From IMG/VR virus record IMGVR_UViG_3300050821_023943, positions 1 to 43,169 of that record: a DNA stretch of 43,169 nt; one strand, given 5' to 3'. Position numbers and translations under genes: made by a program. Shown here one piece after another: positions 31,721 through 38,122 of this stretch (position 1 is the stretch's first letter; the number at the start of each line of letters is the position of its first letter). The notes under the pieces are model-generated. The model saw only the letters and a program-made list of their open reading frames with translations, had not been told where the DNA came from and did no database searches. Source of the DNA: a virus.

Positions 31721-32106
31721 ACTTCGGTTTCAAGTCGGTTGGCTGGCACGCTTTCTTTCCGCTCGATTTCAAAACCTTGAAGGTGGCCAGCGATCCGTAG
31801 CGCTCCAGCGGGGTTCGAGGTGTGGATTATAATCTTCGGCGTCTTGCTTCCGTTAAAACAGAATGCCGAGTGGTCGTGCGGCTGATATTTGGCGGCGATG
31901 AACTGCGCGACTGGAGTGAAGGTTTCTTCGCAGGGATACGGCCGTGAGATGCCTCCCATCACGACTTGATGGCTGATGTCGTGGTCCAAGCTGATCACGT
32001 CGAAATCGAACGTGGCAATCGCGCTGATGGCCGCCGTGATTGTCCGTGCAACCATCCAGCTCTCGTCAGGCGCGTTGCGGATGTCATCGACAAATAGTTT
32101 CTTCAT
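31717..32106 (-). CDS. Cyclic-phosphate receiver-like (cREC) protein
   Basis: A 129-residue protein starting MKKLFVDDIRNAPDESW, then FDVISLDHDIS and IIIHTSNPAGALRIAGHL. This is the layout of the receiver-like cREC family (KKLFLDDxRxP … D…LDHDL … HSxNPxGxxNI), which lacks the usual phospho-acceptor role and has been proposed to process cyclic phosphates in RNA or NAD-related conflict systems. The exact substrate is unknown. A TATAGC hexamer lies six bases before the ATG, overlapping a divergent promoter, so the message could be leaderless. Confidence 0.7.
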   Translation of the reverse strand: MKKLFVDDIRNAPDESWMVARTITAAISAIATFDFDVISLDHDISHQVVMGGISRPYPCEETFTPVAQFIAAKYQPHDHSAFCFNGSKTPKIIIHTSNPAGALRIAGHLQGFEIERKESVPANRLETEV

Positions 32107-32112
32107 GTTGTT

Positions 32113-32120
32113 GCTATAAT
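32113..32120. promoter_or_regulatory. Overlapping divergent -10 boxes
   Basis: On the plus strand TATAAT (32115-32120) is 21 bases before the ATG of the gene at 32142, which also has GGAGG. On the minus strand the same bases read TATAGC, ending six bases before the ATG at 32106. No good -35 was found for either. Confidence 0.45.
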
Positions 32121-32141
32121 GCTTTGCCATTGGAGGCGCCC

Positions 32142-32402
32142 ATGCGCATTGACCTGTATACGAAAACAATTCTCACCGTCATCGCTTTGTTGCTAGCGGC
32201 GATGGTTTTGAAGCCCATGTTTAATCCAAAGCCCGTCATGGCACAGGGAAGTTTCAGCGGCATTCAGTTCAATGCCGTAGGCGGTGAACTTTACTCGGTC
32301 GATACCCGAACGGGTGATGTATGGGGTTGGAATATCGAGAACGGCCAAATTATTCGACACGCAAAGCTCATCAAGATTGGTCAGCCACTTTCGACCCAGT
32401 AG
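32142..32402 (+). CDS. Small secreted or membrane-anchored protein
   Basis: An 86-residue protein with a signal-like N-terminus (MRIDLYTKTILTVIALLLAA … VMAQG), then a small beta domain with SGIQFNAVGGELYSVDTRTGDVWGW and KLIKIGQPL. I recall a family with the same start (MRIDLYTK-) and the DTRTG-VW and GQPL phrases in Acidobacteriota genomes; its role is unknown. It has its own TATAAT and a GGAGG Shine-Dalgarno on the strand opposite to the neighbouring operon, so it is a likely moron. Confidence 0.7.
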   Translation: MRIDLYTKTILTVIALLLAAMVLKPMFNPKPVMAQGSFSGIQFNAVGGELYSVDTRTGDVWGWNIENGQIIRHAKLIKIGQPLSTQ

Positions 32403-32411
32403 TTTGAAGTC

Positions 32412-32594
32412 CTACTCCGCGTCAGTTTGCTCTGGTTGGTCGGCTTCCACCGGCTCGGCCGGATCTACATCTCCCTCGTCCTCATTGCGGGAATCCGCAA
32501 TGGTTTCCGGCGGGGTCTCCTCTGCCGGCGCGTTCAAAGTTTCCCCCACGGGTTCTTTGACATCTTCCATGAATGGGTCGTTGTTGTACTTCAT
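32412..32594 (-). CDS. Small acidic Pro/Glu-rich protein
   Basis: A 60-residue, strongly acidic, probably disordered protein (EPVGETLNAPAEETPPET). A palindrome copy at 32485-32500 lies in its coding sequence. The AAAGGTCG element at 32612-32619 is 17 bases before its ATG, which supports the start. Function unknown; acidic mimics such as anti-restriction proteins are one speculation. Confidence 0.5.
   Translation of the reverse strand: MKYNNDPFMEDVKEPVGETLNAPAEETPPETIADSRNEDEGDVDPAEPVEADQPEQTDAE
32485..32500. repeat. Palindrome copy 3 (TTGCGG-GAAT-CCGCAA)
   Basis: Exact arms, extended to 10 bases if the flanking CA/TG are counted. Located inside the small acidic gene. Confidence 0.75.
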
Positions 32595-32611
32595 CGGTTC
32601 ATAGTTACTTG

Positions 32612-32619
32612 CGACCTTT
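32612..32619 (-). promoter_or_regulatory. AAAGGTCG element, copy 6
   Basis: 17 bases before the start codon at 32594; overlaps the stop of the preceding gene. Confidence 0.55.
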
Positions 32620-33127
32620 ACACTCTTCGTACTTCATCTGCTTCAGCACGCGCCTGCTTCGCGCGGGTCATAAAGTAATCGGCCGCCGCTTCGTGGACTC
32701 CTGCCTGCTTCTCATGGGCTTCGATTTGGGTGCGAAGGTCGGCGAGCATGTCCTCTGATTCCTTTCTGTCTTTATCCGATTCGTACTTCTCTTGCCCGGA
32801 CATCGTGGCGCGCTTGATGAGTGTGAGCGGCTTACCGCACGCGTCGCACTTTGGAGCGGTAATTTCCTTGCCTTCAAAGAAGCTCGGGGCGTCTGCTTGC
32901 TCATGCCCGTTCTCGCATGTGAAAAATCCCTTCTCCTCCATCTCAGCCATCTCTTTGATCCGGGCTTCGCGGGCGTCGGCATCTGCCTTCATATCGGTGG
33001 CTTGTTTGCGCTCCGCGGCGCCCTTCGCCTGCTGGACTCTGCCCATCCAAATCTGGAGCCCAGCTTCGCGTTCGAGTTTGGCGCGGTAAGAAAGTTTTGC
33101 CCAACGCGTGAGAATGGCTCTAAACAT
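32618..33127 (-). CDS. Coiled-coil protein with central zinc ribbon
   Basis: A 169-residue protein: N-terminal basic helix (LTRWAKLSYRAKLERE), a long charged helix, a CENGHEQ … CDACGKPL zinc cluster in the middle, and a C-terminal helical half. A start five residues upstream (33142) is possible; the start chosen overlaps the preceding small membrane gene by eight bases. Function unknown. Confidence 0.6.
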   Translation of the reverse strand: MFRAILTRWAKLSYRAKLEREAGLQIWMGRVQQAKGAAERKQATDMKADADAREARIKEMAEMEEKGFFTCENGHEQADAPSFFEGKEITAPKCDACGKPLTLIKRATMSGQEKYESDKDRKESEDMLADLRTQIEAHEKQAGVHEAAADYFMTRAKQARAEADEVRRV

Positions 33128-33242
33128 GGATGATGAAATCAATTACTAGTTTTGTAAGAACGGCGACGGAAAGAAGGCCGAGTGTTCCGAAGAAAAGGAT
33201 GGTCATCGTCCGTTTGGCTTTTAGATACCGGTTCTCTGTCAT
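33120..33242 (-). CDS. Possible 40-residue membrane protein overlapping another gene
   Basis: This frame gives a basic start (TENRYLKAKR) and one strong membrane helix (TILFFGTLGLLSVAVLTKLVIDFII). It overlaps the end of the gene at 33139-33369 in a different frame. Membrane helix and basic flank are convincing, so an overlapping gene is likely; a programmed or accidental frameshift joining the two is the alternative. Confidence 0.45.
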   Translation of the reverse strand: MTENRYLKAKRTMTILFFGTLGLLSVAVLTKLVIDFIIHV

Positions 33243-33369
33243 CGTCGTAGTTGGTTTGGGGGCGGTTTTTCTTGAACTGGAGGAATTCGGGAACGGACGG
33301 CTCTTTGCCATAGATTTTCTTGAACTTCAGGCGGAGCGCCTGCTCGGTTTCCTGGCGATCCTTTGACAT
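33139..33369 (-). CDS. Hypothetical basic protein
   Basis: A 76-residue protein: helical, charged N-terminus (KDRQETEQALRLKFKKIYG) and a hydrophilic tail. The last 30 codons overlap a small membrane-protein frame and look less coding. It has a good promoter (TTGACT-16-TAAACT at 33386-33413) 16 bases upstream. Function unknown. Confidence 0.55.
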   Translation of the reverse strand: MSKDRQETEQALRLKFKKIYGKEPSVPEFLQFKKNRPQTNYDDDREPVSKSQTDDDHPFLRNTRPSFRRRSYKTSN

Positions 33370-33385
33370 TGGGGGATTACTTTTA

Positions 33386-33413
33386 AGTTTAAGAGTTTGG
33401 TACGTTTAGTCAA
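33386..33413 (-). promoter_or_regulatory. Sigma70-like promoter, leftward
   Basis: Minus-strand TTGACT (33413-33408), 16-base spacer, TAAACT (33391-33386), 16 bases before the ATG at 33369. It has the same -35 and spacer length as the promoter at 40242-40269. Confidence 0.55.
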
Positions 33414-33476
33414 ATCCACAGGAGGTCCAAAGATCAGCCTCTCATATCAAGCTGCCCTGCAATGGCAGTCTCCTCA

Positions 33477-33506
33477 TTGCGCTGCAGCATGGGGCCAGAG
33501 TAATAT
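33477..33506 (+). promoter_or_regulatory. Probable promoter, rightward, short leader
   Basis: TTGCGC (33477-33482), 18-base spacer, TAATAT (33501-33506), then only seven bases to the ATG at 33514. The message would start at or beside the start codon. It is divergent from the promoter at 33386-33413. Confidence 0.45.
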
Positions 33507-33513
33507 TGGGGCC

Positions 33514-34227
33514 ATGATGTTCGTGCGTGAGTTGGGCGAGTTCCTGTGGGCCGTCATTAACAACTGGGCCGGCTATGCAACTGGCGGTCTTATTGTAGCC
33601 CTCGTTTGGTTGTGGTCTACCGTAAAGCAGGGGCCGGTTTCGCGTAAGTTTGGCATCGGTTTGGCGATTCTTTTTTTGTTCTTTGCTGTCTTTAATGCCT
33701 GGCGTGACAAACAACATGAACTGCTAGCGTTGCAAGAGCGACTAACCCCGAAACTTGAAATGATAGTTTCTCAACGAGTCTGGGGCGGAATGGGGCCGAA
33801 CCCGGCAGAAACTCGGTTGGGGATGGTCATTTGGCTATCGATTATTAATCACGGAGCAGAAAGTATCGCCCATGACTACTCCGCCAAATTGGTCTTTACA
33901 GATGGGCGGATAGTCGATGGCATACGCGAGCAGGTAACGCAAGAATTAAGATTCCCTGACTACATCATAAGAAATGCTGATAAGATGGCAATCTACGATA
34001 AGACAGCAGAGAATCCCATTCCCCGCGGGGGCGCGCGCGCGGGAATCATCATGTTTACGTTCCCTAGGGTGGTAGAGGCAGATATGGCCCTCTCACCGGA
34101 AGTGATACTATCCGTAAAAGATGCTGAAGGGAAGATAACTCAGACGAAAAGCAAGATCTCCACAATTGGAAAAATATTACAGTACATACCTGGCGGTCCG
34201 CATATTGAAACAACTCACAAGCCTTAG
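33514..34227 (+). CDS. Two-helix membrane protein with soluble C-terminal domain
   Basis: A 237-residue protein starting MMFVRELGEFLWAVINN, with membrane helices at about residues 20-40 and 50-70 and a soluble beta-rich domain after residue 75 (RLGMVIWLSIINHGAESIAHDYS). Proteins with this layout occur as orphan accessory genes in many bacteria; no function is known to me. It sits alone on the plus strand, with its own promoter, between leftward genes. It is a likely moron acting at the host membrane. Confidence 0.6.
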   Translation: MMFVRELGEFLWAVINNWAGYATGGLIVALVWLWSTVKQGPVSRKFGIGLAILFLFFAVFNAWRDKQHELLALQERLTPKLEMIVSQRVWGGMGPNPAETRLGMVIWLSIINHGAESIAHDYSAKLVFTDGRIVDGIREQVTQELRFPDYIIRNADKMAIYDKTAENPIPRGGARAGIIMFTFPRVVEADMALSPEVILSVKDAEGKITQTKSKISTIGKILQYIPGGPHIETTHKP

Positions 34228-34236
34228 GCGCGCTTC

Positions 34237-34677
34237 TCAATGCGTTCGTAGATGGAGCGGCCTGAGCATGAAGTACGTCTGCCCATAGACCTGCCATCCG
34301 CGTCGTGCGGCGTCTCTGAGCGTTCCCAACTCTTCTACACTCCACGGTTCAACTGCTCGGGAGAGGCGTTCCAGAAAGGCAGCGGCGCCTCGTCCCCATT
34401 TTCTATCAAGCCCGATGCTGTATTCATAGCTCATGGAGCCAGCGTACCGGTTGCAGCGTGCGCACTGGCCATTGATATTCCATGGGTGGAACCTTGTTAT
34501 GCCGTGTGTTGAAACCCTGAAGTGTCCAGCTTCAAGATCGTATAAGCCCTTACAGGAAATGCATAGCAATCCGAAGTCCCGCTCTCGGATCATCTTGTTA
34601 ACAGCCGTCTGCGTGGCGGCGATAGCTTTCTGATGCTCTGTCTTTCCAACACGGGAACGAAGCCAGGATTTTTTCAT
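34237..34677 (-). CDS. ninG: NinG/Rap-like recombination protein
   Basis: The 146-residue protein contains CISCKGLYDLEAGHF, NINGQCARCNRYAGS and EYSIGLDRKWG, the zinc-binding core of lambda NinG (Rap), a structure-specific endonuclease that acts on recombination intermediates. The Cys-x2-Cys pairs and the His are all present. The basic N-terminus (KKSWLRSRVGKTEHQKA) is also typical. The stop overlaps nothing; the start overlaps the upstream stop as ATGA. Confidence 0.8.
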   Translation of the reverse strand: MKKSWLRSRVGKTEHQKAIAATQTAVNKMIRERDFGLLCISCKGLYDLEAGHFRVSTHGITRFHPWNINGQCARCNRYAGSMSYEYSIGLDRKWGRGAAAFLERLSRAVEPWSVEELGTLRDAARRGWQVYGQTYFMLRPLHLRTH

Positions 34678-34877
34678 TGGACGTTTCGCTCCTCCGGCTC
34701 GACAAGCCGATAGAACTTCCAGATCACCTGCTCGCGCAAATGTCGTGACGCCGTTCCCCCACCTCGTGCCCACACGATAGTCCAGCCCCGCTGGCCGTTA
34801 TAGGCGTAAATCTCGCCGCGTCGGCCGGTACGGGTGTCTTCATAGATTTGGCCCTTACGGATCGGTGTTTTCTTCAT
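34674..34877 (-). CDS. Hypothetical small beta-barrel-like protein
   Basis: A 67-residue basic protein with RKGQIYEDTRTGRRGEIYA and GWTIVWARGGG, suggesting a small SH3- or KOW-like barrel. Linked by ATGA overlaps to both neighbours. No family assigned. Confidence 0.6.
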   Translation of the reverse strand: MKKTPIRKGQIYEDTRTGRRGEIYAYNGQRGWTIVWARGGGTASRHLREQVIWKFYRLVEPEERNVQ

Positions 34878-35089
34878 GCTTTGGAAGATTGCTTTGGAAA
34901 GCTATCGGCCTTGAGGACCTCAACGAAACCCTTCAAGTGGAGTATCTTGCCATAAAACATCATTTCGAGGTTGGTGCGCTGGCTCGACACGTTCTTCTCG
35001 CCTGTGCCGATATTGAACAGCTTCATGCAGTCGAGTTGTAAGTCGCCAATCTGCTTTTGCAATGACTCGATGTATTCTTTGGTAATCAT
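34874..35089 (-). CDS. Hypothetical helical protein
   Basis: A 71-residue, mostly helical protein (ITKEYIESLQKQIGDLQLDCMKLF). It overlaps the next gene as ATGA. No family assigned. Confidence 0.6.
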   Translation of the reverse strand: MITKEYIESLQKQIGDLQLDCMKLFNIGTGEKNVSSQRTNLEMMFYGKILHLKGFVEVLKADSFPKQSSKA

Positions 35090-35307
35090 GTTCGTGATTT
35101 AGATTGCTTCCGCGTTGCGGTTTTCCGCAATGGAAGGATGAGGAGTTTGGCCGGAACGACCTTGTGGACGCAGCCGTATTCGTTGTCAAGAAGCTGCGCA
35201 TGTCGCATCGCTATGTCTTTGGATTGCCAAGCTGATATTTTTTCGTGGTTGCTACAGAGCACCGCCCATGCTTTTATGTTCTTCTCCTTAGTAGAGGGTG
35301 TTGTCAT
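35086..35307 (-). CDS. Hypothetical basic protein
   Basis: A 73-residue protein with a small mixed domain (KAWAVLCSNHEKISAWQSKD) and a basic tail (LRKTATRKQSKSRT). A palindrome copy at 35115-35130 lies in its 3' coding part. An AAAGGTCG element at 35333-35340 lies 25 bases upstream of the chosen start. Confidence 0.55.
   Translation of the reverse strand: MTTPSTKEKNIKAWAVLCSNHEKISAWQSKDIAMRHAQLLDNEYGCVHKVVPAKLLILPLRKTATRKQSKSRT
35115..35130. repeat. Palindrome copy 4 (TTGCGG-TTTT-CCGCAA)
   Basis: Exact arms, inside the coding sequence of the gene at 35086-35307. Confidence 0.75.
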
Positions 35308-35624
35308 CCAAATAGTGATGCTTGGTTCGATTCGACCTTTGGCTCCGACGTGAGAGTCCGATATGCCGGGCCGTAGGCCGTCTCCATGAACCTCCATTCA
35401 ATGTCCATCGGTTTGACCTCAACCTCCGTTTCGGATTTTCGCAACCGATAACGAAAATATGGATGGCCGGGGACGCGCTCGCTCTCGATGTCATAGCCCT
35501 GCTTTACCAGCTCTCCCACGCGTTGACTCAAAGCGTAGATGGGCGGCGTCCAATGGAGGGTGTCGGCCAAGCTGAGCCAATCTCCCTTTTTCAATTCTTC
35601 GAGGATGCGTTCGCGTTGGCTCAT
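35304..35624 (-). CDS. Winged-helix (HTH_39-like) protein
   Basis: A 106-residue protein with RERILEELKKGDWLSLAD and LSQRVGELVKQGYDIESERV, then a wing reading YFRYRL. This matches the small helix-turn-helix domain of phage proteins described as HTH_39 (ILxxLxxGxxLTxxEA … RIxELRxxGxxIxS). Possibly a transcription regulator or replication accessory. It is the only clear DNA-binding regulator candidate in the leftward operon. The start is supported by an ATGA overlap with the preceding small gene. Confidence 0.65.
   Translation of the reverse strand: MSQRERILEELKKGDWLSLADTLHWTPPIYALSQRVGELVKQGYDIESERVPGHPYFRYRLRKSETEVEVKPMDIEWRFMETAYGPAYRTLTSEPKVESNQASLFG
35333..35340 (-). promoter_or_regulatory. 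AAAGGTCG element, copy 7
   Basis: 25 bases before the start codon at 35307, inside the end of the winged-helix gene. Confidence 0.55.
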
Positions 35625-35788
35625 TGATTCGGTAAAACGGCTTCTACACAGGGAATTGGCTTGTTCCCAGCGTTGATGCAATTCTCGATTGCCTTCTCAG
35701 CGTCGCGCTCAGCGTGTGCTACGACTGAGATAGTTATTAAGAAAACAACGATGGCTGTTACGAGAATAGTAATAACGATGTCTTTCAT
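35621..35788 (-). CDS. Small single-pass membrane protein
   Basis: A 55-residue protein with one membrane helix (IVITILVTAIVVFLITISVV, residues 4-23) and a C-terminal domain containing two cysteines (AIENCINAGNKPIPCVEA) that may form a disulfide outside the membrane. Both ends overlap neighbours as ATGA, which supports expression. Confidence 0.65.
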   Translation of the reverse strand: MKDIVITILVTAIVVFLITISVVAHAERDAEKAIENCINAGNKPIPCVEAVLPNQ

Positions 35789-35952
35789 GGTTGTTTAGAT
35801 GGTGTTTTTAAGGGAAACAAGACTGCGACCCAAACGCCCCAGAAGAAACTGGTGACGCCCTGCACCCATCCAGGAATGCCAAAGGCGTTGCCAACGAGAG
35901 TAATGACGGTGGCACCGATGAGGACGAAACCAATGATGAGCAGTAACTTCAT
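35785..35952 (-). CDS. Small two-helix membrane protein
   Basis: A 55-residue protein with two hydrophobic helices (LLLIIGFVLIGATVITLVG and VTSFFWGVWVAVLFPL), the size and topology of small holins. It lies in the early-type operon next to another membrane protein, so a role in lysis or membrane exclusion is open. ATGA overlaps on both sides. Confidence 0.6.
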   Translation of the reverse strand: MKLLLIIGFVLIGATVITLVGNAFGIPGWVQGVTSFFWGVWVAVLFPLKTPSKQP

Positions 35953-36374
35953 GGATGGTATTGGTTTCCGCACTTGGGACAGATGAAGTTGCAGGTGTGT
36001 TCCGGCGGTTCGGCAGCGACTTCTTCCCTTTTCCCGCTTGGCAATGCCTTACTCCAGCTCCCGGCTTCTTGGAATATCCGCTCGCAGGTTTCTTTGAGTG
36101 AGTCGGAGGGCTTGGAAAACTTTTGATATACAGCCAGTGCTTCGTAAATCCTGCGCTCCGGCATCTTCTTATAACCCTCGGCGACCGCTTGGATGAACTT
36201 GCGTCGCTCCGCTCCCTTGATTCCCGCCGAAGCGGCGGCGATGGTCTTCACCCGGCCGATCCACCAGACGATGGTGCGCATTTGGGCATCGTGATAAAAC
36301 ATTTCATCTTGGCCTTCGAGGTCGGAAATGGTTTCGGAGACGCGGTCTTGGAAGATGGAGAGAGATTGCGTCAT
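35949..36374 (-). CDS. Helical protein with C-terminal zinc ribbon
   Basis: A 141-residue protein, helical for the first 115 residues (DEMFYHDAQMRTIVWWIGRV), then HTCNFICPKCGNQYHP, a short zinc motif. Function unknown. Both ends overlap neighbours as ATGA. Confidence 0.6.
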   Translation of the reverse strand: MTQSLSIFQDRVSETISDLEGQDEMFYHDAQMRTIVWWIGRVKTIAAASAGIKGAERRKFIQAVAEGYKKMPERRIYEALAVYQKFSKPSDSLKETCERIFQEAGSWSKALPSGKREEVAAEPPEHTCNFICPKCGNQYHP

Positions 36375-36700
36375 GCTCCACTTGGTTCATTACCTTGCGG
36401 GTGGAAATCGACGTTGTCGCTCCTGTGTCCGGGCTTTCCACACTTCTTGCAGGTTTGCTGCTTGCGCTGCTTTCTGACCTTGCCGTTCTTTGGGTCGTAA
36501 TTGCTATTGGTATAGCCACCACGCTCATCGTCGTCTTCGACAGTTTTGCCACGATTTGGCCCATCGAAATCGCCGAGTTTGATTTCACCCTTGACCCAAA
36601 CTCTGACCTTCTCAATCCTCTCTACGATCGTGATGTCGCTTTCCTGGTCATCGAAGATCAGTAAGTCGCGGGTCTTTGGATTTAAGTAGTACTGTTTCAT
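36371..36700 (-). CDS. Protein with CCHC-like zinc knuckle
   Basis: A 109-residue protein: N-terminal strand-rich half (LLIFDDQESDITIVERIEKV), an acidic linker, and a C-terminal CKKCGKPGHRSDN, a Cys-x2-Cys-x4-His knuckle likely to bind nucleic acid. It overlaps the next gene as ATGA. Confidence 0.6.
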   Translation of the reverse strand: MKQYYLNPKTRDLLIFDDQESDITIVERIEKVRVWVKGEIKLGDFDGPNRGKTVEDDDERGGYTNSNYDPKNGKVRKQRKQQTCKKCGKPGHRSDNVDFHPQGNEPSGA

Positions 36701-36711
36701 TATGTTTTTTA

Positions 36712-36740
36712 TTGATGCTGAGTGGAAACGGGTCTACACT
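36712..36740 (+). promoter_or_regulatory. Promoter for the small gene at 36752
   Basis: TTGATG (36712-36717), 17-base spacer, TACACT (36735-36740), then 11 bases to the ATG, which includes AAGGA. Good spacing and boxes. Confidence 0.5.
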
Positions 36741-36751
36741 GTGGGCAAGGA

Positions 36752-36907
36752 ATGCTCTCTCCGGCCATCGTCGCTTTCATTCAGGCACTTGGCGTCTTTG
36801 CCGCCATGCTTGCGTTTGTGACGGTGTGTCTCGGCATGACGAAGACGCTGGTAGACGCGGGCTTTTTAAAAAACTGTCGAATACGAATATTACTTAGCAT
36901 ATGGTGA
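36752..36907 (+). CDS. Small membrane protein on the opposite strand
   Basis: A 51-residue protein with a hydrophobic stretch (IVAFIQALGVFAAMLAFVTVCLG) and a basic end. The promoter directly upstream supports it. No match to a known family. It is a likely moron, but its small size keeps confidence moderate. Confidence 0.45.
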   Translation: MLSPAIVAFIQALGVFAAMLAFVTVCLGMTKTLVDAGFLKNCRIRILLSIW

Positions 36908-36983
36908 CAAGTTGCCGGTATAGAGCGAACTATGGAAGGTGGCGTGCTATAAACCTTCAGCTGTCGGGAGCATTCGCTAGCGC

Positions 36984-37274
36984 TTAATTTGCTTTGGCTC
37001 TGTACCAGCTTTTGTTTGCCAGTTCGTCATGGTGTACACACGCGCTCTGATTGAAGCCGCCCATCTCGTCCCATAGTTCTTGGACATGCCTGCACACCCG
37101 TGAAAACGTGAACTTAGGGCAGGTGCAATCCCAGTTCGGCTTGTCGAGCGACCCGCCGTAGCGGATCGCCGCGACATAGCTCGTACCCGGATGCGACCTA
37201 GAAGGGTATGTCGCTTGCCTGAATGTCCGGCGTTCCCGAAAGGTCTGACAAATCTTCTTCGCTAGCATCGTCAT
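36984..37274 (-). CDS. SWIM zinc-finger protein
   Basis: The product, up to 96 residues, contains WDCTCPKFTFSRVCRHVQEL, matching the SWIM pattern Cys-x-Cys-x(n)-Cys-x-His. SWIM domains bind nucleic acid or partners and occur alone in phages. The start is uncertain: ATG at 37274 or 37268 overlaps the end of the SSB-like gene, and no nearer start exists in frame. An AAAGGTCG element at 37308-37315 lies 33 bases before the first. Confidence 0.6.
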   Translation of the reverse strand: MTMLAKKICQTFRERRTFRQATYPSRSHPGTSYVAAIRYGGSLDKPNWDCTCPKFTFSRVCRHVQELWDEMGGFNQSACVHHDELANKSWYRAKAN

Positions 37275-37707
37275 CGAGCTGGATGGTAGGGACGTGTGCC
37301 CCTGCTGCGACCTTTGAGATTTTCGTGCCGTACTTGCCGGTCTTCATCTTGAACGCCTCGGCGATGAACTCCTCGTTGAGCTCGATGTTCTCAAGCGCTT
37401 CGATGATATAGTTCACCTTGCCCGTCTGGTTGTTCTTGATGGCAACGTTCCACTGCTTCTCGACGCCGTTATCGAGAACCACCATCTGCAACTGCTGCTC
37501 TTCCTTGCCGTCGTAGGATTTGCCCGGTGCGATCTTCTCGGAAAGGATTTTGACCCGGTGCTGGCCGTTTGGGACGCGGACTTCCACCATCTCGCCGCCA
37601 CCGGCGTCCACCAGCTTCTTGTCCGTCACCGAAAAGAAACCTGACTGCTCCCGCACCGCCCCTTTCTCGCGGGCGTTCTCCATCAACTGCTTTGCTATTT
37701 TGCTCAT
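37198..37707 (-). CDS. Single-stranded DNA-binding-like protein
   Basis: A 169-residue protein with a probable OB-like central part (about residues 38-130: EVRVPNGQHRVKILSEKI, QLQMVVLDNGVEKQWNVAI) and an acidic tail ending ASDIPF. The tail (about 145-169) is what bacterial SSB proteins use to recruit replication partners, ending in DIPF. The core is unlike E. coli SSB, so a phage-type SSB is suggested. The leader CACATAAACCTAA is shared with the chaperone gene at 10048. It would work with the primase of the rightward operon. Confidence 0.6.
   Translation of the reverse strand: MSKIAKQLMENAREKGAVREQSGFFSVTDKKLVDAGGGEMVEVRVPNGQHRVKILSEKIAPGKSYDGKEEQQLQMVVLDNGVEKQWNVAIKNNQTGKVNYIIEALENIELNEEFIAEAFKMKTGKYGTKISKVAAGAHVPTIQLDDDASEEDLSDLSGTPDIQASDIPF
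37308..37315 (-). promoter_or_regulatory. AAAGGTCG element, copy 8
   Basis: 33 bases before the possible SWIM gene start at 37274, within the SSB-like gene. The weakest case. Confidence 0.35.
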
Positions 37708-37723
37708 TTGTGATTGATTAGGT

Positions 37724-38122
37724 TTATGTGTATTCGACCGTTGTTTCACCTCGCTCCGCTTTGGCGGCGCGGTTCTTTGCGTTGTCTGATTTGAACTGCC
37801 TGGCTTCGAACATCTGTTTGTCGTTGCAGGTATCGCACAGCCCTGCCTTCGTCAAATCCCGCTTGGGATAGATCTGCTTGCCGCCGCATACGACGCAGGT
37901 GGGGGTATAACCCATGAGCGTTTTCTCAACCTCTGCCTGGACGAACTGATCAATCATGTCGGACTCTGGCGCATATGCCTTCATTCCAGCGGCGAGCAAA
38001 ACGGATTGAGCCTCTTCGTCAGGGATTTCGAATTCGATGGCAGCTTCGCACGCGCTTTTCACCGGCACAAAATCCGCAATCTGCCTCGTCCGCTCGAAAT
38101 ACCTTTTGATGGTGATCTTCAT
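37724..38122 (-). CDS. Zinc-ribbon protein
   Basis: A 132-residue protein with a helical N-terminal half and CVVCGGKQIY … LCDTCNDKQM, a Cys4 zinc ribbon with a linker of about 18 residues. The basic C-terminus (AKNRAAKAERG) could contact nucleic acid. It overlaps the upstream gene by ATGA. Confidence 0.6.
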   Translation of the reverse strand: MKITIKRYFERTRQIADFVPVKSACEAAIEFEIPDEEAQSVLLAAGMKAYAPESDMIDQFVQAEVEKTLMGYTPTCVVCGGKQIYPKRDLTKAGLCDTCNDKQMFEARQFKSDNAKNRAAKAERGETTVEYT

